Part shown: piece after piece, positions 36,249 through 47,596 of the stretch
How the letters are laid out: every line of letters begins with the position of its first letter
Numbering within the stretch: the first letter of the stretch is position 1
Source of the DNA: Gamarada debralockiae
Lineage: Eukaryota > Ascomycota > Leotiomycetes > Helotiales > Hyphodiscaceae
DNA length: 64,000 nucleotides
Direction: 5' to 3'
Assembly: GCA_002803225.1 (NCBI GenBank)
Contig: NXFV01000325.1
Location: forward strand, 1 to 64,000
The notes under the pieces: model-generated
Databases searched by the model: none
What the model saw: the letters and a program-made list of their open reading frames with translations, nothing else
What the model was told of the DNA's origin: nothing
Translations under genes and position numbers: made by a program

Positions 36249-36832
36249 TCATTCAACTTGAAGCTTCTTCCCAGCCATCCACATCATACTCAAACAACAA
36301 AGATTTCCCACCCACCAAAGCAAACCGCGAATCTGACTCGTCGTATCCGACTCAATCGTCACATAAGCCGCTGCATACCCCAACCTCGCAATCGTATACA
36401 ACGCCATAATTCCATTTAGGGTCCCGGTTTCGACTTTCGCATGCAAAGCTAATAACACAGCTGAAGTGAAGAGCGGATAATTTTCAATTGCGTTGGCGTG
36501 TGCGAAGCCCCATCGCTTGATCATGTTAAGTGTTTGTTGCGAGATTTTGCCTTCGGAACTGAGGTGGGGTTAGTCAGATGTATGTTTTTTGGGGGGGAGG
36601 GAGGGGAGGACGGAGAGGGAGAAGAACATACACCATCTTTGGCCCGTATATTTCCACGTCTTCACGGGGAGAGGATTGGTGGTCTAGGCCGTACCATTGT
36701 TTGGGTGTTCGGGGGGCGAGGAGAAGGTAGGCGGATACGAAATTGCCGATGAGGAAGGTTGCGGCATAGTTTGGAGGAAAGTAGAGAGGGGTGGGGTAGG
36801 CACGTAGGCCGAAATTTGAGAGTAGGGAGGAC
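36249..36832 (-). CDS. MAPEG-family membrane protein, 5' exon unresolved
   Basis: Small multi-pass membrane protein of the MAPEG (eicosanoid/glutathione metabolism) superfamily, likely a glutathione-dependent enzyme of endomembranes. Two exons are clear: 36832..36632 and 36558..36249, joined across a 73-bp intron (GTATGT donor) to give EIYGPKMV/SEGKISQQTLNMIKRW. Family traits include the NAIENYPLFTSAVLLALHA helix and RLGYAAAY. The exon at 36832 follows a CCACAG acceptor, and the open frame upstream has a TAA and no Met, so the true start lies in another exon. A candidate ATG after CAAAA at about 36889 (minus), downstream of a TATATAA box, is in the wrong frame unless an unusual splice or an indel intervenes. 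The intron's sense strand is C-rich (G-rich on plus, 36587-36620). Confidence 0.72.
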
Positions 36833-37460
36833 CTGTGGTTGCGTTAGTTCTGAAAGTTGGGAGGATGATTTGGGAAGAGAGAGGAGCTCGCATTTTTGTT
36901 TGGGGATCTGGGATTCGAGCCAATTAGGACGAAGTGAGGTCTGCGAAAGAGTGACGAAACGGAAAGGTCAGTTCAGGAAAGAGGGGAATTATATAGAGGA
37001 AGTGGAAAATTTCGGGACTTTCAGCCTTGAAATTACACCGCAGTTCCTGATGTCGGTGACGTACATCCCCCGTGGCTTAAGGCGAAAGTAGACAGCCTTA
37101 CAGCTCAGCGAATCAAAACCCCGGGCTTTACGAGCTTGGTGCGGAATTAACATTTTCCACGCGAAGACCAGCTCAGGGCGGTGGATGCTATGACCAGGAG
37201 ACGCAGCCTTGTGCAGAACTTTCAATGAATGGGCATAGGGTAGTTGCAGACTCTAAACATGTTTGCATACCGGGCACCTCTAAAGTTAACTCCCAATATT
37301 TTATTCTGTTTTAGTTTGTACAGCACTTAGCCACCATATTGATCCGCGCAGGCTTGATTGGAGTGTTGAACGAGGGTCTCAAGCTTCAGCCAGCTCGAAC
37401 ACCCATTTATTCTCCTGCTGTGAGCTTTTGACAGGAGCATCATACTCAATGGATCTCCTC
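36833..37460. other. Upstream region of the MAPEG gene
   Basis: Contains the likely promoter (TATATAA around 36990) and the leader with the unresolved start codon. No other gene is supported. Confidence 0.4.
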
Positions 37461-38270
37461 TCCGAAGCAGAAATCTTTGTTACGCATCTCATTTCTTTCC
37501 CAAGTTCCCAAGACGCCCGAAAAGTTGGCTTTTTCATTCCGTCTGCAGAACTCGGCAGCTCAGGGTGAACAGTTAGCGGCGCCAATTCTCTTGTTACACC
37601 TCGCCGCATCCACTAAGACAGTAGCGTAGCCATTGCCATTCGTCTTTGAAGACAAAAGAAGCTTTGCTGCACATCTGATAAATTTGCCGAGTTCTTAGCA
37701 CTCTATTAGGGCTGTGAATCTAGATCTTGTTGAAAGAAATCAAACTATTTCCACTGATGATAGGATTCTTTGGGGCCGAAGCAAGACCACTTTGTTGCTT
37801 GCTGCGCACTACCTTCCTAAGCCAGGTCAGCACCGCAGCCAATACTATCCTAAAATTGAAGAGCAAATCTAATTTTTTGTACATGTGATATAATGCCAAG
37901 TTCTTAGCAATCGATGAAGGCTCAAAATTGACCTTATGGGATGTATTTGGGGTGAAATGGGACACTTCGTTGCTCCCTTGATCGCTTCGATCAACGTTCC
38001 CTTACGTAAGCCAGCATACCGGTAGTAGCCAAATGCCGTTCTTATTTTAAATTCAAAAGATGCTTTTGTTGCACGTCCTAAAACCTGCCAGGTTCTCAAA
38101 TTCAAGGTTGAAGTCTGGACCTTCCGTTACTCGGTGTTGTCACAGATCTAAGTATTTTCCGCTGACGATAGGTTGCATTCGTCCAAGCTGCATCGTAGCC
38201 GATGCTATCCTTTGACTGAAGAGAAAAGAGCTTTTGTTGCACGTCTCAAAAAGCGCCAAGTTCTCGAAAT
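37461..38270 (-). repeat. Five-copy degenerate tandem repeat, unit 170-210 bp
   Basis: A conserved core of about 75 bp recurs at 37461-37510 (partial), 37626-37700, 37834-37910, 38025-38100 and 38195-38270. Its consensus is GTAGCC-ATGC-AT-CTTT-GAAGA-AAAAGA-GCTTTTGTTGCAC-TCT, then GCCAAGTTCT. Between cores other pieces also recur, such as CTAAGCCAG-CAGCA and GGTGAAATGGGAC. Spacing falls from 208 to 191 to 170 bp. On the minus strand the cores translate to related peptides (ENLALFETCNKSSFLFSQRI, KNLALYHMYKKLDLLFNFRI), though not in one continuous frame. It may be a decayed repeat-protein gene or an old local duplication. Confidence 0.72.
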
Positions 38271-39842
38271 CTATTAAAGTTGAAAATCCAGATCTTTTCA
38301 TGACTCGGTTTTGAAAGATTTCCAAAGGTTTTCCGAAGACGGGCCGTCCTTCAGGTGAAGTGGGACCTCTTCATCACTTCGCTTCGGGAGTGCTGCGGAG
38401 GGGAAATTTTATCCAATCTCCCATCAGCATCATCTTTCTCTCACAACCTCACTACAAGAGCGACGAGAGAGCGTGGGAGCTTTTTGTTCTATCACCTCGC
38501 TAGCATCTTGTGAATTGAGCATTGCTCAAGCAGTGCCCAATTGTCCTCGATAAGATCTTGAGTGGAAGCACAAGTCGCGTTTGGACTTGGGGAATCCGTC
38601 CGTCAGTCGCCGCTGCCAATGTTTGGAGACGCATCTCAGTGGAGTGATTCCATCACGACCCGAAGTGCTGGAATTATTCCCGGTGACTGCATGTTTCATT
38701 TCTTCAGCTTTGATATGTTATCGTTGTGAGTGGAGGATTGTTTTAAGAGTCTTTCATTCTGCAATGGCGCTCGCTCCTATCAAACTGGAGTCACAGCAGC
38801 AGAGAGGAAAGGATTTCTGTTCTGTAGAGCGTGGTTCCAGATGAAGTTATTCTATCATCTTCCAAGTTAGAGAATGTTCTTCCGAGATCGAGATTGATTT
38901 GTTGGCCAGCGCACTCGAAGGTATCCATGTGTTCTGCCTTGGCAGGTACTGGATTCGGTGAGTGAAATGGCCTGCCTTCACAGTGATATTCCCTCCCCTG
39001 CCCCGAGTATCGTGGAGTGACATTTTATCATTTTGAGGAGCTGGCTAATTACTGTCTACCTGCGACTGCCTTCCTGCTCAATGTTTTTCCACGTTAGTTT
39101 TCAGTTTTGCATTTTCCGATTCTCCTCAGGACTTGCAACGCCGTCCATTTCGAACTCTAGTACTAAGTTCAAAAAAGTATCTGAATTTGAGCAATTACTT
39201 AAAAAACGGAGGTGAGAGTCATCTTTTGAGCTGTGCCATGCAGAGAAATCATAAAAAGACCACCGAGTATCCCCATCTTTAGTACTACTCCATTGCTTCG
39301 CGATGGTCCTTGTCCATTTGTCTTGGCTCCCACAAATGAATGTCAAAGCTGTTGGGAGAACTCTGCAAGTGTAAATAGAGCTTTTATTGTACAGCCTTCA
39401 TGCTCACTTGAAAAGTTGTTTTGCCCTCTATGAATTCCTGTCCACGTCGTTGTGTTGAAGTCATATGTTCCATCACTAATTGATTTCAACATTATGACTC
39501 GGTATTGGTATGTTACCTGCCCGCAACTCTGGAGTGGCCACGACGCCACCGAAATTGACAGCCCTGTCTTGCTGCGTCACTCATTTCGCTAATGTTCGCC
39601 GGAAAGAGTCCCAGCAGGAGAAAACCTCGCAGAGTCAACTGACTTTATTTCGAGGCGCAATAGAGTTGTTGGGACTTTGAGGAGCTGATATTGAACTCTC
39701 GTATTGGAGATATTTTGTGCGCCTCGCGCCTTCGTGCGTTCCTTACGGAAAAGCAGATAATGACGGCGACAGAGAGAGACCCCATGTACAACTACAAGAG
39801 AGCAGTCTTTCCATCCCACGCAGCGTCGATAATATTTTTATC
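38271..39842. other. Intergenic region without a supported gene
   Basis: Only short frames on both strands (for example 39101-39346 and 39343-39549 on minus) with no domain recognised and no clean joins. It may include the decayed 5' part of the pseudogene that follows. Confidence 0.4.
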
Positions 39843-41610
39843 ATGGAGACTCCAGAAATCTTCCAAGGATTTTGGCAAAACTACTCAAACTCTGAGGCAT
39901 GTGGCTGGATATGGACTCTCAATGATTCGAGTGCCAATTATCTTCTTGTATTTTCTCGGGATAAGACCTAGGATTTGACGGAAGTTCTTTCTGGACTATC
40001 ATTGCATTTTTGATCCACCAGTGGATGGGCAGGAGAGACCCCGGGAGACGGCATACACCATCAAACTCAGCTGATCTTGCGGAATACCTGGTCCCCTCTC
40101 AATGCTGCGAAAGAACTCGCAAGCCTTGCGATTCACTGGCCCGCCGTTGAAAGTCGTTCATGAATTATTAAATCTCTTTTTTTTTTGGCTTATTATCTTT
40201 CACGATCGCTATTGGATTCATGGTGGCTGGCATAGAATCGTCGAGAATCAGCGCAGGAGACGCAGCGGCCAAATGAGGTCAAGATAAAGCTTCAGAATTT
40301 GCGGGCAGGCATTATGGAACGATTCAACTCCACTATCCTCTCCCGAAATTGTGCATTTACCACGTTTCTGACCCAAAACGGGAGAGATGCTAGAGCGTTC
40401 GCACAGAGATGCTACGGAAACTCCACCGCACTGAAGAGCCCATCTACTTGCACTCTTACCCTATCGACCAGATCCCTTATTCAACCTCGTTGGAACAGCC
40501 ATGTCCGTTTGACGATACTCTTTGCGTCACAGGGCCTGACACATCAATTATAATGGATACCGGGCTCTACAACTCTCATACGGTACTTGGTATCAACGCT
40601 TTAAAGTCTAATCAAGTATTTCTTCGCAAGTTGGCCATCTGCGGCGTTCACCAATCACACTACTACTACAAGATGGCTCCACGACAACGACTCATCACCT
40701 CTACTTTTGCTCCAATTCAAACGATACTTGGACATATGTGTACATGGACTCGGCTCGAGACGACGGCTTTGGTTATGAGATTGCGTAAGTCCTTTCGACC
40801 TCGATTTGGTTCTCGTTTTGAAATCATAACTCTCATGACTGACACTAACAAAAATCCTAGTTCCATTATATTTTACGCCGGCAAATATAATAACGTTTAA
40901 GTACCTATCTCACAGCTTTATCGCGCCAATGCCGATGTCAATATATTCATACTGTCGGCAAATGGAGTAACGTACTTGACGCGGTCGATGATCATATGTT
41001 TTCGACACATGACACAAGCGAGGCTCCTTACTACCGGGCCGACGACTGTTACTAGGTTCTTGGTTGCGTCGAACAGTATCAAGTATGCCCAGCAGGTGTA
41101 GGAAGTACAACTTGCACTTCAGTCGCTCTCGAGCCCACATCTTCAATCAGCTACATGAAATCGGGCTGAATCGGGCCTAAATGGCAGCTGCAGAGCTCGT
41201 GATGAATATTCAATCGATGCCAACATATTCGCGAGAGTTCTGGAATTTGCAGAGCAGCACTTCTAGCTGGCGATCAGGTGTTCTAAGAATTCCTCTCGGA
41301 AGGGCTTCCCGACAATCGGTGGCAGCTCGAAGCCCATAACTTTTTCGCCATATCACTGTCTCGCCTTCAAGCATCGGTCCTCCACTTTACGTCCAAATCG
41401 TCTGATTATGCGGTGGGACAGTGTTTGATGCCTGCTTCATCGGATCAGCAGCGCTACTTGCGCAATAATCAGAAGATCCGCAACGTGGGCGGGTACGAAT
41501 CCTTCACGGCTGCGGCTGTTTTCATCATTATTGGTGTTGGATTGATCATTTTGACCCTAGGCGCAACAGTAGATTATTGTTTTGAAGCCTTCCAGAAGCG
41601 CTTCCAATAG
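39843..41610 (+). pseudogene. Decayed conserved fungal membrane protein gene
   Basis: An ATG at 39843 (METPEIFQGFWQNYSNSEAC) opens a frame that soon hits a stop. Later blocks occur in changing frames: an ectodomain-like Cys-containing piece (PCPFDDTLCV, IIMDTGLYNSHTVLGINAL, LRKLAICGV) at 40409-40700, and a C-terminal piece (YLRNNQKIRNVGGYESFTAA followed by a hydrophobic helix) at 41440-41610. The order and the pattern DTGY-NSH-LGINA resemble a family of hypothetical multi-pass proteins common in leotiomycetes; I know it only as uncharacterised. The internal stops make a functional product unlikely. Confidence 0.55.
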
Positions 41611-42581
41611 AACTACCACAAAGTTATGCAGTGGAAAACCGATAGTAAATTTCAATAGCAGCGGATTGCAATGGCGGAATCAGACTTTGGAACTTGGAGG
41701 GCTGCTATAAGGCGGTTCCGTTGACAGCTAGAGGTGAGATCCTGGCTGTTCCAAAGCGAGACCGGAACAGAATGACGGTCTACAGACCATGATACCTGGT
41801 ATCCAATTTCTTTTGATGTACGGGATACGGAAGGGCGATTTCTGTCCTGTCTTCCGTTACGGATCAGACAACGCCAGGTCATTCGTCAGACTTCACCCAG
41901 ATTTCGATTATCGAGGAATTGTATCGAATTAAGGATAATCAACACCGCTTATCTAACCAGTCTCCACACTTGGTTAGATATTGCTGCCTTATCTAAATCT
42001 AGAGGCTCTACGTCGGAGCTTGGTCCGTGGAGAATTTGTCAAGGCGCACATCCACTCACGTGACACTTTTCCCACATCATAAAGGGACTCTATTTCGGAC
42101 TGAGAAAACCTTTTCTTAATATGACTGCGCTCCGAACGGACTGTAGGGCTGCCAAGCCTCTCGAATCAGAGCCGGAATTCAAATCCAATCAATATATCCA
42201 CGACAACGTCGCCGGATGAGGAAATCAAGGGGTCGGCAGTTAGCCGAAATCCAATCCAATCAGGCTGAAAATACCACTCCCGTTCAAATGACCCCGGATA
42301 ATCGTTAAGCTGTCACGAGCCCCGCGAAAAAGCTGCTTCCGGCCCGCCGTTTCTATGTGTCCAGCCATGGTGAAGTTACAGGTTGATGCAATTTATGTAT
42401 AGTTCTGTTGCAATAATGAAATTAGATTCGCTGGTTGACAACTTTTAGGCACTCTCCGATAGAACTTGGCATCTCCTATTTCCTCTTCTTTCTGTTCCTT
42501 TCCCCTTTCAAAGGGGATATCTGTCAAGGTTTACTTCGCCTTCTTTCATGATAATTCCCCTCACATTTCTCGACCATCAAC
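41611..42581. other. Promoter region of the GH45 gene
   Basis: No gene supported. It contains GATA-type motifs (listed separately) and the leader of the GH45 gene, with a pyrimidine-rich run at about 42470-42520 before the start codon. Confidence 0.5.
41934..41994. promoter_or_regulatory. GATA motif cluster with 10-bp inverted repeat
   Basis: GATAA at 41934, TTATC at 41949, GATA at 41977 and TTATC at 41989. TATCTAACCA (41950-41959) and TGGTTAGATA (41971-41980) are perfect inverted repeats around an 11-bp spacer. GATA factors of the AreA type bind such cores. The cluster lies 590-650 bp upstream of the GH45 start, so a regulatory role is possible but not shown. Confidence 0.35.
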
Positions 42582-43610
42582 ATGGTTATCCCTAAAAAGG
42601 TCCTTCTGGCCCTCCTGCCCTTCTTCGTCCAAGCCAATGCTCAAGCATCGGGCTCCGGTACCACGACTCGATATTGGGATTGTTGTAAAGCATCATGTGG
42701 ATGGCCAGGAAAGCTCACTGTAGCCAGCGGCTCTAACCCTGTCACCTCCTGTGATGCCAACGACCAACCCATCACGAACTACAACGCAGTCTCTGGGTGC
42801 GATGGCGGCTCCACGTACATGTGCTCAACCCAACAGCCATGGGCAATCTCAGCAACCGAAGCTTATGGGTTTGCGGCGACAACAATCTCGGGCGGTACTG
42901 AAGCGACCTGGTGCTGTGCTTGCTACCAATTGACATTCACTTCCACTTCGATTGCTGGGAAGACAATGATCGTGCAGGCTACGAATACTGGAGGTGACCT
43001 TGGAGCAAATCAATTTGATCTTGCTGTAAGTCTGCCCTTCTCGCTCTCAGTCCGTCCTTGGAACACCCACTGACTTGAACAGATGCCAGGAGGAGGCTTT
43101 GGAATCTTCGACGGCTGCACCACCGAGTGGGGAACGCCAGCTGATGGCTGGGGTGCTCAATATGGTGGCATATCCACCCGCTCTCAATGCGACGACTTCC
43201 CCGCAGCTCTCCAGCCTGGTTGTTACTGGCGATTCGATTGGTTCGAGGACGCCGACAACCCAACCATCACTTTCGAACAGGTAGAGTGTCCGGCTGCACT
43301 TACAGCGAAGTCAGGTTGTGTCAGAGCAAACGATGCAATCAATGAGTCTCCAACAGGTCCGGCAGTTGTGGCGACATACACGAGTGGTGCCGCGGCTTCT
43401 AGTGCTTCAAGTTCGACGACTAAAGCAAGCACGACGACTGTAGCAGGAGGTGGAGGGGCGACGACGACGACCACTGCCAGTGGAAGTACAAGTACAGGGA
43501 CAGTAGCGAAGTACGGACAGTGTGGGGGAATAGGATATACGGGTTCCACGACGTGCGCTTCAGGGAGTACCTGCACGTACTCGAATGCATATTATTCGCA
43601 GTGTCTGTAG
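42582..43610 (+). CDS. GH45 endoglucanase with C-terminal CBM1, secreted
   Basis: Secreted inverting endo-beta-1,4-glucanase. Exons 42582..43025 and 43083..43610 (57-bp GT-AG intron) give 323 residues. The signal peptide covers about residues 1-20 ([20 protein letters not shown]). The catalytic domain begins [15 protein letters not shown], with the catalytic base Asp33 in YWDCC. The catalytic acid Asp158 lies in [11 protein letters not shown], directly after the intron. Many cysteines match the disulfide-rich GH45 fold. A Thr/Ser/Gly linker (about 250-287) leads to a CBM1 ending [12 protein letters not shown]. Together with the GH5 enzyme it supports cellulose breakdown. No damage is seen. 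Confidence 0.94.
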
Positions 43611-45058
43611 GGCTGTCGAAGAGGATTGGAGGAAGGACATGTGCATAGTGGTGACATTGCGGGGTGAGCTTCTGTATATACTTTCGATTCAGTATATACG
43701 TTTCTTCCACATCTCTGAATCCATATTCACTCCTCGTAACTTCAAGACGCAAGCGCTGTCTTTGGAATGACTTCACTCAAGGCTTATGAGCTCCACGGCC
43801 TCCAGCCTTGACTTCTCCAGGATTGGAAACTGTCACAAATCAAAGCACGTAGCAGTGATAGTCTGAAAGAGGACAACGTGGTACGGGAACAATGATCGAG
43901 AATGACTCCCTTCATGATTGGAAATGCAATGTATTGTTGTTCCGATAGGACTCCGGTTGCTTGAGGGAAGGAACGATCACATAGAACCCCCTGCCCTGTC
44001 CGAAGGTACAGTACATGACAGCTTCCATTCGAACACATCTTTTCGGAGGACTGAGGGTGAAAAGGAATGGCACATAGTATTGCTTAATTTTCTCGATAAT
44101 ACACGCGCCTTGCTTGATGTGCTTGGTGGGAGCATCATAATTTCCAAAAATCACTCGTCTAGAAGACTTCGTCCATTTGTGGGAGTGCATTAGACAGGAT
44201 GCAGCTATCACCGATATATTCACTTTCAATCGCTCATCAAAATATGGTATTGAACATGATGCACGTTCGAGCGAGTCGCTGGACTCCTCAAAGAATCCAA
44301 TTGTTGAATTGGGTAGGTTAAATTTTTATTCTTATTAAATAAAACTTATTGCCTATTAAGGGCAGTGTTTGGAGGTGAGCTCCTTCCTCTCAACCTTCAC
44401 TTCGACAATTGTTATGGAAGTCGCAATACCACATTGTCAATTAACCTCGATCTTCTAGCTCCCCTTGACATCTATCATCAACATCCACAACCCATCAATC
44501 CACCCCCATTCTTCGGATAGAGTTTCCAATTCCTCAGATCATTTGAACCATTTTATTCACCACCAATCCATCATTCCTCCAGCATTCTCGCTTGCCCAGC
44601 ATCCAAATCTTTCATACCATTCGAACAATTTGGCCCAGAATCGTTTCTCCGATCTCAACGATAGGTCATGCCTTCCCATCATCAGGGAAAAACCTCGCCG
44701 ATAGTCCTGAGAACATCCACGCGTCCTGTAGATAAAAGCCACAGGAGATGGTGTCGGGCTGGACTGCTCGGAATATCAAGGCGGCCGTGGTGAACTTTGA
44801 AGAGATGACTTTGGATTGTTCACAACATTTGAGCGATTGAACCGCAGCGGATGCTCCACCTTTGTACATCCAGATGTTTGACGGCTTTCGAGCGATTGGG
44901 CGGTCTGGGTATCGAACCATCTCGGGGGTTTGAATTGTTGAAGGCGTTTGAGCGAACATGATTATTGAATATCAATATCCATCACTCACCCCTTTATTAA
45001 ATCGGGACGGCGTAGGTACCCCGATCATTATGATTAATCGTTATGGATCCATGATTGT
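43611..45058. other. Intergenic region, no clear gene
   Basis: Short frames only. The longest ATG frame, 44666-44959 on minus (MFAQTPSTIQTPEMVRYPDR), has no recognised family. The other frames have no support. Confidence 0.4.
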
Positions 45059-46255
45059 TCAAGGATTGTAATATGTGTCGTGTTTCGGCGAATTATTGTT
45101 CCCCGCTCTCTCGTCGCGGAGTTCTGTCATGGCAAACAGCAAAGGCAAAGGGGATAATGGCAAGGGCCATTCTTCGACGGGGTCCATGTGTCCATCCCTT
45201 GGAGTATTAAGTTCCGATCCAACGGGTTCTGGGGCTGGGAGCTCGTAGAGCTCATTACTTTCCAACTCTCTCATCTCCACACTCTCTGCAGGCGGTTGTG
45301 CATTCCCTTGAGTCGATTCGCCTGAATCGTCACCAGCGTCCTCCTTATCCTTAATAACCCTCGCGGCCTCGATTGCCAGTGCATCGCCTCGAATTTTTCG
45401 TCGCGTGAAAATGATGACGATGAAGACTGTCGTCACTCCCAGTACTGATCCAAGCACTGGCCCAATAATCCAACTTTTATTCAGCGTTTGCTCGGCAGTA
45501 TCCGCGACTGCTGTATCTGTCGGTAGAAAAGGAGCAGCAGTGATGGTTGATGCGCTTCCTGCTGTCTGATTGTATCGTGCTGCCGCCGCGCTGGCCGAGG
45601 ATTCTGTGGAGTATTAGCAATCCGTCTCCAGTTTTCAAAACGGTTTACATACCTGCAGATTTCGCAGAATAGTAGTAAGAAGCCCAGGTGGCGGTAGACA
45701 GCATCGTCGTCCAAGATGGATTGGCTGCTTTAGTCACAGTCCACGTTCCTGAACTTCCAGTTTCTGTCATTGTGAATTCACTGTACGTTGTCGTCGGTGT
45801 GTGGCCGCTAGTGAGGACGTTTCCCAAATCAGAGATCCTCGACACTTGGGATTGCAGAGCAACGACCTCATCGTTAGCTGTTGTATTCAAACACAGGTCC
45901 AGCAGTCCCTGCACGCCCTTCTCGAGGACGTTCATGTCCGGTAAGTCGGGATTCTCGATCGCGTACGTCCATATACATGTCTGACAACTTCCACAATTGA
46001 CGAGGAAGGTAGAGTTCGGGATACACAATGTTGCTTCGTCGAAGGGGTTTGTGACCGCGTTCTTACATTGTGCTACCGGTAGAAAATTAGTTCTGCTCGT
46101 ACAACCACCCGCACAAATGCGACCGCAACGATGGATATAGGAGTAATCAAACACTCACGACATTCAGGTGTACAGAATGTATCTGGTAGGATCTGGCTGA
46201 GTTGTCGTGCTGCTATTGAAGCAACAGCAGTGACGACGGCTCGCCCAAGATGCAT
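45059..46255 (-). CDS. Cys-rich single-pass surface protein with Ser/Thr stalk
   Basis: Exons complement(45059..45603, 45653..46072, 46159..46255) give 353 residues; introns of 49 and 86 bp are GT-AG. The N-terminus (MHLGRAVVTAVASIAARQ) resembles a weak signal peptide. Residues about 25-110 hold a Cys-rich ectodomain (FCTPECPQCKNAV, LVNCGSCQTCIWTYA). A Ser/Thr-rich stalk follows, then a transmembrane helix at about 220-245 (WIIGPVLGSVLGVTTVFIVI) and a basic stop-transfer (FTRRKIRG). The acidic cytoplasmic tail carries MRELESNELYELPA-like motifs. This layout is typical of fungal wall-sensor or glycoprotein-X-like surface proteins. The specific role is unknown. Confidence 0.8.
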
Positions 46256-47596
46256 GATTAGAGATGTTGAGCGACCGTTTTCACACCCGATGTCTTAGAA
46301 ACAAGCTCGATCCACTGTGCGGGGAGATTCATGTTTAGTTAAGAAAGCGGCTGAGGAACATTTTCGCCCTTAGTAGGAAAAGGCAATTCGGAAGAAAGAA
46401 GGAGTCAGTAGTTGGTTTGGTGGTGGAGAACGAACAGAGCTACTCTCTTTCGGCACTGCTGGCCTGGCAATTGCAAATAACAAAGCCCGTGATGCGTTAT
46501 GCATCCCTTTTTCCTAAGATCATTTCAGCTCATGCCTTGTCAAGCACAAGATAAGTACCTCATACGGTCCGAACATGACCCTTCGAGACTTGAGCACTGC
46601 AATAATCTGCCCACCGGAAATCTGGATGCAACAGGGTGTGGGATTGGACGATGGTCTCCAGATCCACAAGAGCTGGCCGTGACCACGCAGGAGAACTCTT
46701 CATTGGGGAATCTGCAATCGTGTGATTGGTGGACCAAATTTCAATATCGCGGTTGCATGGAAAACTTATTTGAGCCATGGTCTGATGCCCTGAGTCTTTG
46801 CAGTAGCGCCGTATCGGCCAGGTTACCCCAGCCGAAGACATCCCGGGGATCCAGGCCTTTGCGGGCCGCTGCCTCTACAATCCCCGGCCCCGGTACAAAA
46901 TTGGTGGCTACAGTACTGTAGACTTGGTTCCAGGCTGTCCCATGCAAATGGTGTCGTGGAACGCATTGATCTCGACCGGGGGTCGTGTAGCCTACGAAAC
47001 AAGCATTGAGCGCCACACAGCAGGGTTTGTTCTAGCGTGCTCGCGATGTTGTCCCATCCGGGCTTCTTTTGGCGATTTTCAGCTACACTAAATGCAAGCC
47101 CTTCCCTTGCAAAATGTCACCGGTAGTTGTGAACGGGCGCGATGAGATGAGCCAAATCTTGAATGAATGAGGAGGTGGCAAATCAAGACCCAAAGAGTCG
47201 AGTCCCAAGACTGCAAACACCAGAAATCCGACAGCTTGATGGGATGAAGGTATGCGAACTATTTCGTCGTCGGAACAAGGTTCTTATCATTGTGGGGCTC
47301 CAAAGCCCAGAGCACGACTCAGGTCGATTACAGGGTACAAACACGAAGTATCAGTGCCCTCATTTAACCCCAATAATTGGATCGTTTTTTACGACTGGCG
47401 CAGAGACAATCTCCACAGAGCCTCAATTCCGACACAAAATATCGATAACTCGGCAGCCCCGACGTTGAAAATCGATGAAGAGTTCTAGATCACGAGATTC
47501 AAATTACGAGAAGTCTTCTCGGTCTCAAAACTCCTTGGTGATTCGAAACCTTATGCAACCCTCAGCGTTTTCTACCCCGCCACCATCATACAAGAC
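46256..47596. other. Intergenic region, no supported gene
   Basis: Contains the promoter of the surface-protein gene. Frames at 46499-46921 (+) and 46741-47016 (-) overlap antisense and show no domain. Confidence 0.4.

Noticed and set aside
46499..47016. Overlapping plus and minus ORFs of 90-140 codons
   Set aside because: Mutually antisense, with no domain and no intron signals; treated as chance.
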